This document shows, one piece after another, positions 16,330 through 23,885 of a stretch of 46,063 bases of DNA. The translations under genes and the position numbers were made by a program. The first letter of the stretch is position 1. The number at the start of each line of letters is the position of its first letter. Origin of the DNA: an uncultured Gemmatimonadota bacterium (GTDB lineage Bacteria; Latescibacterota; UBA2968; UBA8231); assembly GCA_903893785.1 (NCBI GenBank), contig CAITNQ010000491.1:1-46063 (forward strand), in the 5' to 3' direction. The notes beneath the pieces were generated by a model. It made no database searches and was not told the DNA's origin. It saw nothing but the letters and a program-made list of their open reading frames with translations.

Positions 16330-18678
16330 ATGGATATGCATGCTGCGCTTACCCCGGTCGAGCGCCGGGCGATGGCCAACTCCCCTTGGGGTGAGGCGCC
16401 AACCGTCGGCGAACGCTTGCGCACCCTGGTCGTGGATAACTTCCCGGCTCTGGGGCGCCTGGCCGCCCTGCGTTTCATTGAATGGGTTCAGGACCATCCA
16501 GGGGGACTCGTTTCCCTGCCCACCGGCCGCACGCCCGAACACTTCATCAGTTGGGTCCACCGGTTGGTCTCGGGCTGGGACCGCGCCGAGATCCGCGCCG
16601 AACTGGAGTCCGGGGGCATCGATCCCGCGCGTCGCCCTGATCTGCGCAGTCTGCGCTTTGTCCAGATCGACGAGTTCTACCCCATTGACCCGGCACAGCA
16701 CAACAGCTTCCATGCCTATGTGACCCACTACTACCTGCAGGGCTTCGGCCTCGATCCGTCCCGCGCCCTGCTGATGGACTGCCAGCAGATTGGCCTGCTG
16801 CCCGGGCAGACGCTGGCTTCGGTGTGGCCCGCTGACGAGGTCGACCTGAGCCTGCGGCTGCGCGCGCCGCACCATGGGCTCGAGCGCACTCAGCAGGAAG
16901 CTCTCGCCCGCATCGACCAGTGGTGCCAGGAGTACGAGGACCGCATCCGTGGCTTAGGTGGGATCGGTTTCTTCTTGGGTGGCATTGGCCCCGACGGGCA
17001 CATCGGGTTCAACGTGCGCGGCTCAGACCACCACTCCACGACGCGGTTGACGGCGGTCAACTACGAGACGCAGGCGGCCGCGGCGACCGATCTGGGTGGC
17101 ATCGAGGTAGCCAGCCGGCGTCTGGTCATTACCATTGGCCTGGGTACCATCACCGCCAACCCGGACTGCTGTGCCATCATCTTGGCCGCCGGCGAAGCCA
17201 AAGCCGGGACGGTCGCCGCCGCGGTCCAGGAACCGGCGCACGTGCGCTACCCGGCCACGGCCCTGCAGGCGTTGCCGGGGGCTCGGTTCTACGTCACCGC
17301 CGGCGCGGCCAAGCTGCTGCGCGGGCGGCAACTGGCCCTGATCGACCTGAGCCCGCGCCTGGGCGATGACGACGTAGAGCGCATTCTTGTCGATATCGCC
17401 GTGCAGCGGCAGTGTCGGTTGACCGACCTGAACGACGACGATGTGCGCAGCGATGAGTTCGGCGCGGCCCTGCGCCGCCAACGGCCGGAGGAACTGCGCT
17501 TGCTGGCCGCCGCGGTGCGGGACGGCCTGGTCCGCAAGATCGAAATGGGCGTGCGCACCCTGGTCAACACGCGCTTCCTGCACACCGAGCCCCACCACGA
17601 CGATTTGATGCTCGGGTACCTTCCGTACATCGTCCGCCACGTGCGTGACGCCGGCAATACCCACTTCTTCACCTGTCTGACCGGTGGTTTTACCGCGGTA
17701 ACCAATAGCTTCGTGGAGCAGCACATTGCGCGGGCGCGGCTGCTGCTGGGCACGGCCAAGTGCGCCACGCGCCTGGCCCAGGGTTACTTCGACCCTGACT
17801 ACGAGACTGGCAAGAACCGCGACGTGTGGCTGTACCTGGATGGTGTGGCCAGTGGCGATCAGGCGCAGTTGGACGAGGGCGCCGCCCGCCGTTTTCTGCG
17901 CATTCTGGTGGCCGTGTACGGCGACTGCAGCGTGGCGGATCTGAGCCGCCGGCTTGACGTCCTGGCCGCCTACTTTGCCGGACGCTACCCGGGCCAGAAA
18001 GACGTGCCTGAGGTCCAGCGCCTCAAGAGCATGTGCCGCGAGTGGGAAGCCGAGTGCCTGTGGGGGTATTTCGGCTGGAACACAGCCAACGTCCGCCACC
18101 TGCGCCTCGGTTTCTACACCGGCGACATCTTCACGGAAGAGCCGACCGCGGCGCGCGACGTGGCCCCGGTAACGGCCCTGCTGCGCGAGGTGCGTCCCGA
18201 CTTGGTCAGCGTGGCCCTGGACCCGGAAGCCAGCGGGCCGGACACCCACTACAAGGTGCTGCAAGCGGTGACCGCAGCCCTGCGCGAGTACCAGGAGGAA
18301 ACCGGGCGTACGGATCTGAAGGTGTGGGGGTACCGCAATGTCTGGTTCCGTTTCCACCCCAGCGAAGCCAATGTCTTCGTACCCGTGTCGCTGAACATGT
18401 TCTCGATCATGCACAGCGCTTTCATGAACACCTTCATTTCCCAGCGTGACGCCTCGTTCCCCAGCCACGAACACGACGGCCCGTTCTCGGTGCTGGCCCA
18501 GCGGATCCAGGTGGAGCAGTACCGCAAAGTCAAAACCTGTCTGGGTCGCGAGTGGTTCCAGGAGCACCCGAGCGCGCTGATCCGGGCCACGCGTGGTCTG
18601 GTGTTCCTCAAGGAGATGGACCTGGAGGAGTTCTACGCCCACAGTCGAGCCCTGCGCCAGGCAGCCGAGAACCGCTGA
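16330..18678 (+). CDS. NagB-like (glucosamine-6-phosphate deaminase family) protein fused to a PIG-L/LmbE-type deacetylase domain
   Basis: A 782-residue two-domain protein resembling the 'putative GlcN-6-P deaminase-like' proteins described in Bacteroides. The N-terminal ~340 residues are NagB-like: phosphate loop LPTGRTP at 63-69, QIDEFYP near 115 and GIGPDGHIGFN near 220. The residue aligned with the catalytic Glu of NagB (FNE) is Val here (FNVRGS), and the usual GST of the phosphate loop reads GRT, so deaminase activity is doubtful or altered. The C-terminal half carries the zinc motif PHHDD at 421-425 (family PHPDD) and DTH at 638-640, typical of PIG-L N-acetylglucosaminyl deacetylases. 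It may deacetylate an N-acetylamino sugar and sense or process the product. The start at 16330 lacks a clear ribosome site, and ATG 16372 is an alternative. Confidence 0.82.
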   Translation: MDMHAALTPVERRAMANSPWGEAPTVGERLRTLVVDNFPALGRLAALRFIEWVQDHPGGLVSLPTGRTPEHFISWVHRLVSGWDRAEIRAELESGGIDPARRPDLRSLRFVQIDEFYPIDPAQHNSFHAYVTHYYLQGFGLDPSRALLMDCQQIGLLPGQTLASVWPADEVDLSLRLRAPHHGLERTQQEALARIDQWCQEYEDRIRGLGGIGFFLGGIGPDGHIGFNVRGSDHHSTTRLTAVNYETQAAAATDLGGIEVASRRLVITIGLGTITANPDCCAIILAAGEAKAGTVAAAVQEPAHVRYPATALQALPGARFYVTAGAAKLLRGRQLALIDLSPRLGDDDVERILVDIAVQRQCRLTDLNDDDVRSDEFGAALRRQRPEELRLLAAAVRDGLVRKIEMGVRTLVNTRFLHTEPHHDDLMLGYLPYIVRHVRDAGNTHFFTCLTGGFTAVTNSFVEQHIARARLLLGTAKCATRLAQGYFDPDYETGKNRDVWLYLDGVASGDQAQLDEGAARRFLRILVAVYGDCSVADLSRRLDVLAAYFAGRYPGQKDVPEVQRLKSMCREWEAECLWGYFGWNTANVRHLRLGFYTGDIFTEEPTAARDVAPVTALLREVRPDLVSVALDPEASGPDTHYKVLQAVTAALREYQEETGRTDLKVWGYRNVWFRFHPSEANVFVPVSLNMFSIMHSAFMNTFISQRDASFPSHEHDGPFSVLAQRIQVEQYRKVKTCLGREWFQEHPSALIRATRGLVFLKEMDLEEFYAHSRALRQAAENR

Positions 18679-18788
18679 ATCCGGGGCTGCTGGCCTGACC
18701 CGGGGCGATCGCTAAGTTTAGCCTGTCAACCAGCGGTCCTGACCCCTACCCCCCGTTCGCCGCGGCCACGCGGCAAGGAGATGGAGCC

Positions 18789-19316
18789 ATGTTGGGCGCC
18801 AAAATGCAGCAGGCCCTGAACAAGCAGATCAACGCCGAGATGTATTCGGCCTACCTGTACCTGGCTACCGCGGCGGCTTTCGAGGATCTGGACCTGAAGG
18901 GGTGTGCCCACTGGGTGCGCATGCAGTACCGCGAGGAACTGCTGCATGTAGACAAGTTCTTCGACTTTGTCGTGGCCCGCGAAGGCCAGGTCAAACTGAC
19001 CGCTATCGATGAACCCGTGGTCGGTGCGAGCACGCCCATCGGCATTTTCGAGCTGATCTTGGCCCACGAGCGTAAGGTCACGGGCCTGATCGGCGACCTG
19101 GTTGACCTGTCCGGCTCGGAACGTGACCACGCTTGCGCCAACTTCCTCCAGTGGTTCGTCAGCGAGCAGGTGGAGGAGGAGGCCAACGTCAGCGACATCG
19201 TCAAGCAACTCAAGCGCATCGGCGACAACAGCCAGGGCCTCTACATGCTGGACCGCGAGTTGGCGGCACGGCCCATGCCGACCCTGGCTCCGGCGGCCGA
19301 CGCCGCGGCCGGTTGA
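18789..19316 (+). CDS. Ferritin (bacterial non-haem type)
   Basis: A 175-residue iron-storage four-helix-bundle protein forming a cytoplasmic 24-mer. The ferroxidase ligands are visible: Glu17 in NAEMYSAYLYL, the Glu and His of EELLHVDKF around residue 50, Glu in HERK near 94 and the QVEEEAN acidic cluster near 127. It is like E. coli FtnA (165 residues) with a short Pro/Ala-rich tail. The ATG at 18789 has AAGGAG at 18775-18780. It stands alone between the NagB/PIG-L fusion gene and an RNA-coding-looking intergenic region. I see no iron box ahead of it. A hairpin 25 bases past the stop probably ends the transcript. Confidence 0.93.
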   Translation: MLGAKMQQALNKQINAEMYSAYLYLATAAAFEDLDLKGCAHWVRMQYREELLHVDKFFDFVVAREGQVKLTAIDEPVVGASTPIGIFELILAHERKVTGLIGDLVDLSGSERDHACANFLQWFVSEQVEEEANVSDIVKQLKRIGDNSQGLYMLDRELAARPMPTLAPAADAAAG

Positions 19317-19340
19317 GGCGGCGGAAGCCAAACGGTCGTT

Positions 19341-19377
19341 CGTGGTCCGTTGCCGCCGCGGGCGACAACGGACCGCG
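19341..19377. terminator. GC hairpin after ferritin gene, no T-tract
   Basis: Nine perfect pairs (19344-19352 with 19366-19374) extend by three more, including one T-G wobble, to 19341/19377. The loop is 13 bases. It starts 25 bases after the ferritin stop and has no T-tract. It is the same kind of structure as those after nagB and ackA. Confidence 0.55.
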
Positions 19378-19465
19378 GATCCTGGCCCCTCGGCCCGTCC
19401 GTGGCGCCGCCAGGGCGCTCGGTTTGGCGCGGGCGGTCGGTCCTGGGGTTTCCGGCAGATCGCGC

Positions 19466-19494
19466 TTGACGCCCGCGCCTGAGGTGGTTAAATT
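19466..19494 (+). promoter_or_regulatory. Predicted promoter of the intergenic RNA unit
   Basis: TTGACG (19466-19471) and TAAATT (19489-19494) are separated by exactly 17 bases, placing the transcription start near 19501. The match is strong for a window this GC-rich. What follows is not a gene start but about 210 bases with many inverted repeats and then an intrinsic terminator. Confidence 0.65.
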
Positions 19495-19713
19495 GGCAGT
19501 AGCTCCTACAAGGAGGGAGGTTAAGTTCAGGGTGGTCGCGTCCCTGCAGCCGGTTTCCAGCACCGGAGGTAGACCTGACCCGAAGCTGAACCAGGTTCAG
19601 AGCACCTGCTGACCAGGGGAACAATCCCCGCTTAGTCAGGGGCCTTTCGGACCGGGAACCTCGGAGCAGGACGCGGGGTTGCTCTTCTCACGCAGCAGCA
19701 AGAGGAGGTCACA

Positions 19714-19743
19714 ATGCCGCCGGAGAGTATCCTGCGGCTGTGA
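19714..19743 (+). CDS. 9-residue mini-ORF (possible leader peptide)
   Basis: ATG at 19714 opens the nine-residue peptide MPPESILRL with stop TGA at 19741-19743. It is preceded by AGAGGAGGT with GGAGG at 19704-19708, five bases before the ATG, as good a ribosome site as any in the window. The last three codons and the stop lie inside the 5' arm of the following terminator (19734-19746). A ribosome finishing this ORF would therefore cover that arm and hinder termination. Peptide content gives no clear amino-acid sensor: two Leu, one Ile, one Arg. Translation is inferred, not shown. Confidence 0.45.
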   Translation: MPPESILRL

Positions 19744-19789
19744 CGGAAGCCAGGCGCCAGGCCTGACCCGTCACAGCCGCTCTTTTTTT
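19734..19789 (+). terminator. Strong intrinsic terminator with T7 tract
   Basis: A perfect 13-bp stem (19734-19746 with 19768-19780) carries an inner 5-bp hairpin (19751-19755 with 19761-19765) in its loop. It is followed by TCTTTTTTT (19781-19789). This is the strongest canonical intrinsic terminator in the window. Its 5' arm overlaps the end of the mini-ORF. Confidence 0.88.
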
Positions 19790-19946
19790 GCGCCGACCCG
19801 CGGGTCTGGGGCCGGGATGGGTTGTTCGGAGGCGTGGCGCAGCCGCGATGCGGTCCGTGGCGACGGTCGTGAACCCTGACCGTGACGCGGCACCTGCCTG
19901 CGGCGGGTATTCAGTCTGTTTTTCCGTCGACACCGGAGGCAGGTCA

Positions 19947-21200
19947 ATGACACGGCTGTACCGCGAGCAGGATCTGGCCCTTAACGGCGGCAAACCCTCC
20001 CACGCCAAGCCGTGGCAGACGGGCCCTTTCCACCATCCCGATGAAGTCGAAGCCCTGGGCAAACTGCTGTGTGGCCCTGCCCTGCCCATGGCGCGGGGCC
20101 CAGCCGTGATGGCATACCGCCAACAGCTCCAGGAGGCTTACGGTATGCCCTACGCCGTGCCCGTCAGCTCGGGCAGCGCGGCCATCCATGTGGCCCTGTC
20201 GGCGGTGGGCGTGCGGGCTGGCGATGAGGTGATCGTCAGCCCGTTGACCGACTATGGCAGTATCATCGGCATCCTGCAGCTGAACGCTATTCCGGTGTTC
20301 GCCGATGTCCAACCGGACAGCCTGTTGATGGATATCGAGTCGATCTGCGCCTGCATCACCCCCCACACCACCGCCATCATGCCGGTGCACAACGGCGGCT
20401 ACGCCGTGGACATGCCAGCGCTGATGAAGCGAGCCCGCGCCCGGAACCTGGCCGTGGTCGAGGACTGCGCGCAGGCGCACTTGGCCACCCTGCGGGGGCG
20501 CTTCCTGGGCACCTTCGGCGACGTGGGCGCGTGGAGCACCAACGAGAGCAAACACATGAAGTCGGGCGAGGGCGGTTTCCTGTTGACGCGGGACCGCAAG
20601 CTGGCCGAGACGGCAGACCTGTTCGCCGACAAGTGCTATCCGCGCTTTCCCGGTGCGCCACCGACCCCGGCGTTCCCGGCGCTGAACGTGCGGCTCAATG
20701 AAGTCAATGCCACCCTGGCCGCTGTCCAGCTTCGCCATCTGCCCAAATGGATCGCCCGGCGCCAGGCCTTTGCGGCCGCCTTCCACGAAGCCATCGCCGG
20801 CATCCCGGGCCTGGCGGCCATGCACCAGCCGCGGGGGGCTCAGCCCAGTTACTGGTGGGTGTGTTTCGCCGTCGACAGTGAGGTACTCGGCGTCGACGCG
20901 GTGCGCCTGTGCGCGTTGCTGAACGCCGAGGGCATCCCAGCCGGTGCCCGTCTGCAGCAGTACGTTCCGGGTTGGGAAGTTTTCCGGCGGCTGCACGAGG
21001 ATCCGTTGGCCTTTGGCAGTTACCGGCCGGGACGGTTGGCCGTCGGTCGTTACCCGCTCGATGTGGCGCCACGAGCCCAGGCGGCCGGGGCGCGCCTGGG
21101 AGGCGTCCGCATCACACAGCACAACACCCCTGCTGAGGCCCGGGCCGCGGGTCGGGCGCTCGGCAAGATCGTCTCGGTGCTGCTGGGACGGAGGGTCTAG
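19947..21200 (+). CDS. DegT/DnrJ/EryC1 (AHBA synthase)-family PLP aminotransferase
   Basis: A 417-residue sugar-aminotransferase-type protein that would transfer an amino group to a keto-sugar, or act in a related PLP reaction, in the cytoplasm. Visible are the N-terminal LALNGGKPSHAKPW block, SSGSAAIHVALSA, DEVIVSPLTDYGS, VVEDCAQAHLA and TNESKHMKSGEGG. In the last of these the Lys after Ser is the expected PLP Schiff-base residue, and the GEGG is typical. I chose ATG 19947 with GGAGG at 19935-19939; the frame is open upstream but does not resemble the family. The FAD oxidoreductase gene follows after two bases, then Gfo/Idh, M14-like, hddA and gmhB genes, which look like one long operon making or modifying a surface sugar. 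The preceding terminator/mini-ORF may control it. Confidence 0.87.
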   Translation: MTRLYREQDLALNGGKPSHAKPWQTGPFHHPDEVEALGKLLCGPALPMARGPAVMAYRQQLQEAYGMPYAVPVSSGSAAIHVALSAVGVRAGDEVIVSPLTDYGSIIGILQLNAIPVFADVQPDSLLMDIESICACITPHTTAIMPVHNGGYAVDMPALMKRARARNLAVVEDCAQAHLATLRGRFLGTFGDVGAWSTNESKHMKSGEGGFLLTRDRKLAETADLFADKCYPRFPGAPPTPAFPALNVRLNEVNATLAAVQLRHLPKWIARRQAFAAAFHEAIAGIPGLAAMHQPRGAQPSYWWVCFAVDSEVLGVDAVRLCALLNAEGIPAGARLQQYVPGWEVFRRLHEDPLAFGSYRPGRLAVGRYPLDVAPRAQAAGARLGGVRITQHNTPAEARAAGRALGKIVSVLLGRRV

Positions 21201-21202
21201 AC

Positions 21203-22789
21203 ATGCCGCGGGCTGGCGTTCTGGTGGTCGGTGGGGGTACCGGCGGGGTTGCCGCGGCGTTGGCGGCCGCCGAAATGGGCCAGCGTGTCATCCTTACTGA
21301 AGCGACGGACTGGTTGGGTGGGCAGCTGACGTCCCAGGCGGTGCCGCCGGACGAACACCCTTGGATCGAGCAATGCGGGTGCACGGCCAGATACCGCCGT
21401 TTCCGCGACCTGGTGCGTCACTATTACCGCGATCACTACCCCTTGACCGCTACCGCCCGGAATACGGCCTGGCTCAATCCCGGGGGTGGGGGCGTCTCGC
21501 GGCTGTGTCATGAACCGCGTGTCGCGGCCGCCGTGCTCGACCAGATGGTTGCCTGGCACGTCACCCGCGGGTGTCTGGAAATACGCCGCCGCAGCCTGCC
21601 CATCGCCGCCACGACCCAGGCTGACCGCGTCACCAGCGTCGAGGTGCTCGACCTGGACTCGGGCCAGCGCGAAGTCCTGACCGCCGACATGATCATCGAC
21701 GCCACTGAGCTAGGTGATCTGTTGGCCCTGGCCGACATCGAGCACGTCAACGGGGCCGAGTCCCAGTCGCAGACCGGCGAACCGCACGCCGTCAGCGGCG
21801 AGGCACAGCAGGTGAACCTCCAGTCCCTGACCTGGTGTTTCGCCATGGGTTACGAGCCCGGCGCGGACCACCGCGGTGACCCGCCTGCTGGTTACGCCCG
21901 TTGGCGGTCGTATGTACCCGCTCTCCGACCGCCCTGGCCCGGGAGGCTACTGGACTGGACGTACACACACCCGATCACCCTGGAACCGATCACCAAGGTG
22001 CTGCTGCCCAGCGACACGCCGGGCGATCCGTACCGATCGCTGTGGTATTACCGGCGCCTGGTGTGCCGTGATCACTACGCCGAAGCGGTGGCACCGCAGG
22101 AAGTCACGCTGGTGAATTGGCCCCAGAACGATTACCTGGAAGGTTTGCCTTACGGGCCTGACGCGGCGGCCGTGGCCCGCTGTCTGAGCGAGGCGCGCGA
22201 ATTGTCGCTTAGCCTGTTCTACTGGCTGCAGACCGAGGCGCCGCGGCCAGACGGCGGGTGCGGCTATCCCGGGCTCTACCTGCGTCCGGACATCACCGGC
22301 ACCCGGGACGGCCTGGCCAAGGCCCCCTATATCCGCGAGTCACGGCGGCTGCGTGCGCTGTTCACGGTTACCGAGAACCACGTGGGGCGCCAAGCCCGCG
22401 GTAGCGACCGCGCTGCCTGGTTTGCCGACTCCGTCGGTGTCGGGTGCTATCGCATCGACCTGCATCCGAGCACCGGGGGCGACAACTACATCGATGTCAG
22501 TTCACTGCCCTTCCAGATCCCCTTGGGCGCCCTGGTCCCGGTACGCGTCGAGAACCTGCTGGCGGGCGCCAAGAACATCGGTACCACCCACGTCAGCAAC
22601 GGCTGTTACCGGTTGCACCCGGTGGAGTGGGGCATTGGCGAGGCCGCCGGTGCGCTGGCCGCCTTCTGCGCCGAACGTCATTGCCCACCACAGCAGGTCC
22701 ACCAGAACCAGGCCCTGACTGAGGCGTTTCAGCAGGTACTGCGTGGTCAGGGCGTGGAGCTGTCGTGGCCTGATCTGCACCCTGTTTGA
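21203..22789 (+). CDS. FAD-dependent oxidoreductase (FAD_oxidored type)
   Basis: A 528-residue flavoprotein. The N-terminal dinucleotide motif is VLVVGGGTGGVAAALAAAEMG (residues 6-26, GxGxxG form), followed by EATDWLGGQLTSQ at 32-44, the usual signature of the FAD_oxidored family common in Planctomycetes and Lentisphaerae-type genomes. The C-terminal GTTHVSNGCYRLHPVEWGIGEAAG block (cited as HVSNGCYRLHP) closes the FAD-binding domain. No signal peptide or Tat motif is visible, so it is likely cytoplasmic. A redox reaction on a sugar or amino-sugar is suggested by its position directly after the aminotransferase (2-base gap, with GGAGG ahead of ATG 21203) and before a Gfo/Idh dehydrogenase. The substrate is unknown. 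Confidence 0.85.
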   Translation: MPRAGVLVVGGGTGGVAAALAAAEMGQRVILTEATDWLGGQLTSQAVPPDEHPWIEQCGCTARYRRFRDLVRHYYRDHYPLTATARNTAWLNPGGGGVSRLCHEPRVAAAVLDQMVAWHVTRGCLEIRRRSLPIAATTQADRVTSVEVLDLDSGQREVLTADMIIDATELGDLLALADIEHVNGAESQSQTGEPHAVSGEAQQVNLQSLTWCFAMGYEPGADHRGDPPAGYARWRSYVPALRPPWPGRLLDWTYTHPITLEPITKVLLPSDTPGDPYRSLWYYRRLVCRDHYAEAVAPQEVTLVNWPQNDYLEGLPYGPDAAAVARCLSEARELSLSLFYWLQTEAPRPDGGCGYPGLYLRPDITGTRDGLAKAPYIRESRRLRALFTVTENHVGRQARGSDRAAWFADSVGVGCYRIDLHPSTGGDNYIDVSSLPFQIPLGALVPVRVENLLAGAKNIGTTHVSNGCYRLHPVEWGIGEAAGALAAFCAERHCPPQQVHQNQALTEAFQQVLRGQGVELSWPDLHPV

Positions 22790-22886
22790 GGCCCCCAGGC
22801 CCGCCGGCCTGGCCCGCCAGCCGCGAAACCGGCCGCGCTCGGTCGATATCAGCCGCCAAACGCACGCTATGCCTCGAGGAGCTACC

Positions 22887-23885
22887 ATGAGCAAACTGCG
22901 CTTCGGTATCATCGGCTGCGGCAGTATTGCCGCAGGGTCCTTTGCGCCCAGCCTGACCCATTCGGAGCACGCCAGTCTGGTGGCCGTCTGCCGCCGTGAC
23001 CTGGCGCAGGCGCGCGACTTCGCCGCCCGTTTCGGCGGCTGCGCCGCGTACGGCTCAGTGGACGAACTGCTGGCCGATCCGCAGGTCGACGCTGTCATCG
23101 TGTCGACGGCTACCGATACCCATTGCGACTTCACGGTGCGCGCGGCCGCCAGCGGCAAACACGTGATCTGCGAGAAGCCCATGGCGCGCAACGCGGCCGA
23201 GTGCCGGCGGATGATCGAAGCCTGCCGACAGGCCGGCGTCCGGCTGGGAGTGGCCTATCGTCGGCGCGTGTGGCCCCAGGTCGTCGAGGCCCAGCGGTTG
23301 ATCGCAGCCGGTGCCATCGGTCGTGTTGTCTGCGTGCGTACGCACTACGCCGGTTTGACTGAGCTGGGGGCCGGCAACTGGCGCATCGAACCGGGCATCG
23401 GCGGTTCGATGATGGAGATGGCCGTCCATCGTATCGAGGTGCTGCTCAATTTCGGCGGGCCGCCCGCCGAGGTCAGCGCCATCGTGGAGACCGTGCTGCA
23501 TCCCTGGCCTACCGACGACTCTGATCTGCTCCTGGTACGCTTCGCCGACGGCAAGATCGGCATGCACTCCACCATCCTCACGTCGCCGCCGCGACGCGAT
23601 CAGGCTATCATCGATGGGGCGACGGGCCGCATCACCATTGATTCGCTTGAGTTCCATTCGCCTGAGATCCGCCTGGAGACCGCCACCGGGGCCCAGGTGA
23701 TTCCGGTCCAACCCTTGGCCGCGCCCTTGTTCGACCTGCCCATGATCGACGACTTCGTCATGGCCGTGCGGCAGAACCGCGAACCTGCGTGCGACGGCAT
23801 GACCGGGTACTGGGTCCAGGCGTTGGTGGACGCAGCCTTCCGGGCAGGGCATGAGCGCCGTGCCGTGGCCGTGGAACCCTGGTGA
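22887..23885 (+). CDS. Gfo/Idh/MocA-family NAD(P)-dependent sugar dehydrogenase
   Basis: A 332-residue oxidoreductase of the glucose-fructose oxidoreductase / inositol dehydrogenase family. The Rossmann motif is FGIIGCGSIA at 6-15, followed by VSTATDTHCDF and the family signature ICEKPMARN near residue 93, whose Lys is catalytic. The C-terminal half has the GGSMMEMAVHRIEVLLNFGG block with the conserved His. It is expected to oxidise or reduce a ring hydroxyl of a sugar or cyclitol with NAD(P). ATG 22887 has GAGGAG at 22876-22881. Its stop overlaps the GTG start of the M14-like gene by four bases. Position after an aminotransferase and an FAD enzyme suggests a keto/amino-sugar pathway. Confidence 0.9.
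   Translation: MSKLRFGIIGCGSIAAGSFAPSLTHSEHASLVAVCRRDLAQARDFAARFGGCAAYGSVDELLADPQVDAVIVSTATDTHCDFTVRAAASGKHVICEKPMARNAAECRRMIEACRQAGVRLGVAYRRRVWPQVVEAQRLIAAGAIGRVVCVRTHYAGLTELGAGNWRIEPGIGGSMMEMAVHRIEVLLNFGGPPAEVSAIVETVLHPWPTDDSDLLLVRFADGKIGMHSTILTSPPRRDQAIIDGATGRITIDSLEFHSPEIRLETATGAQVIPVQPLAAPLFDLPMIDDFVMAVRQNREPACDGMTGYWVQALVDAAFRAGHERRAVAVEPW

Larger units (their letters stand above)
19501..19789 (+). ncRNA. Candidate structured ncRNA or mRNA leader ending in an intrinsic terminator
   Basis: The ~290-base unit between a good promoter and a T7 terminator contains many helices that I can pair by eye. They are CTCCT/AGGAG (19503-19507/19511-19515); CAGGG/CCCTG and CCGGT/ACCGG hairpins near 19530-19566; CTGAAC (19586-19591), which can pair either with 19525-19530 or with 19595-19600; and CTGAC/GTCAG (19609-19613/19635-19639) enclosing GGGGA/TCCCC (19616-19620/19625-19629) with an ACAA loop. 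It ends with a 9-codon ORF behind a perfect ribosome site. I compared it from memory with tmRNA, RNase P, SRP, 6S, and the TPP, cobalamin, SAM, glycine and guanidine riboswitches and found no signature match. It could be an independent RNA, or a leader of the aminotransferase gene that starts 157 bases beyond the terminator. Confidence 0.5.

Noticed and set aside
19501..19789. Known housekeeping RNA (tmRNA, SRP, RNase P, 6S) or a common riboswitch
   Set aside because: None of the signature sequences I remember for these classes is present on either strand. I kept it as an unidentified RNA or leader.
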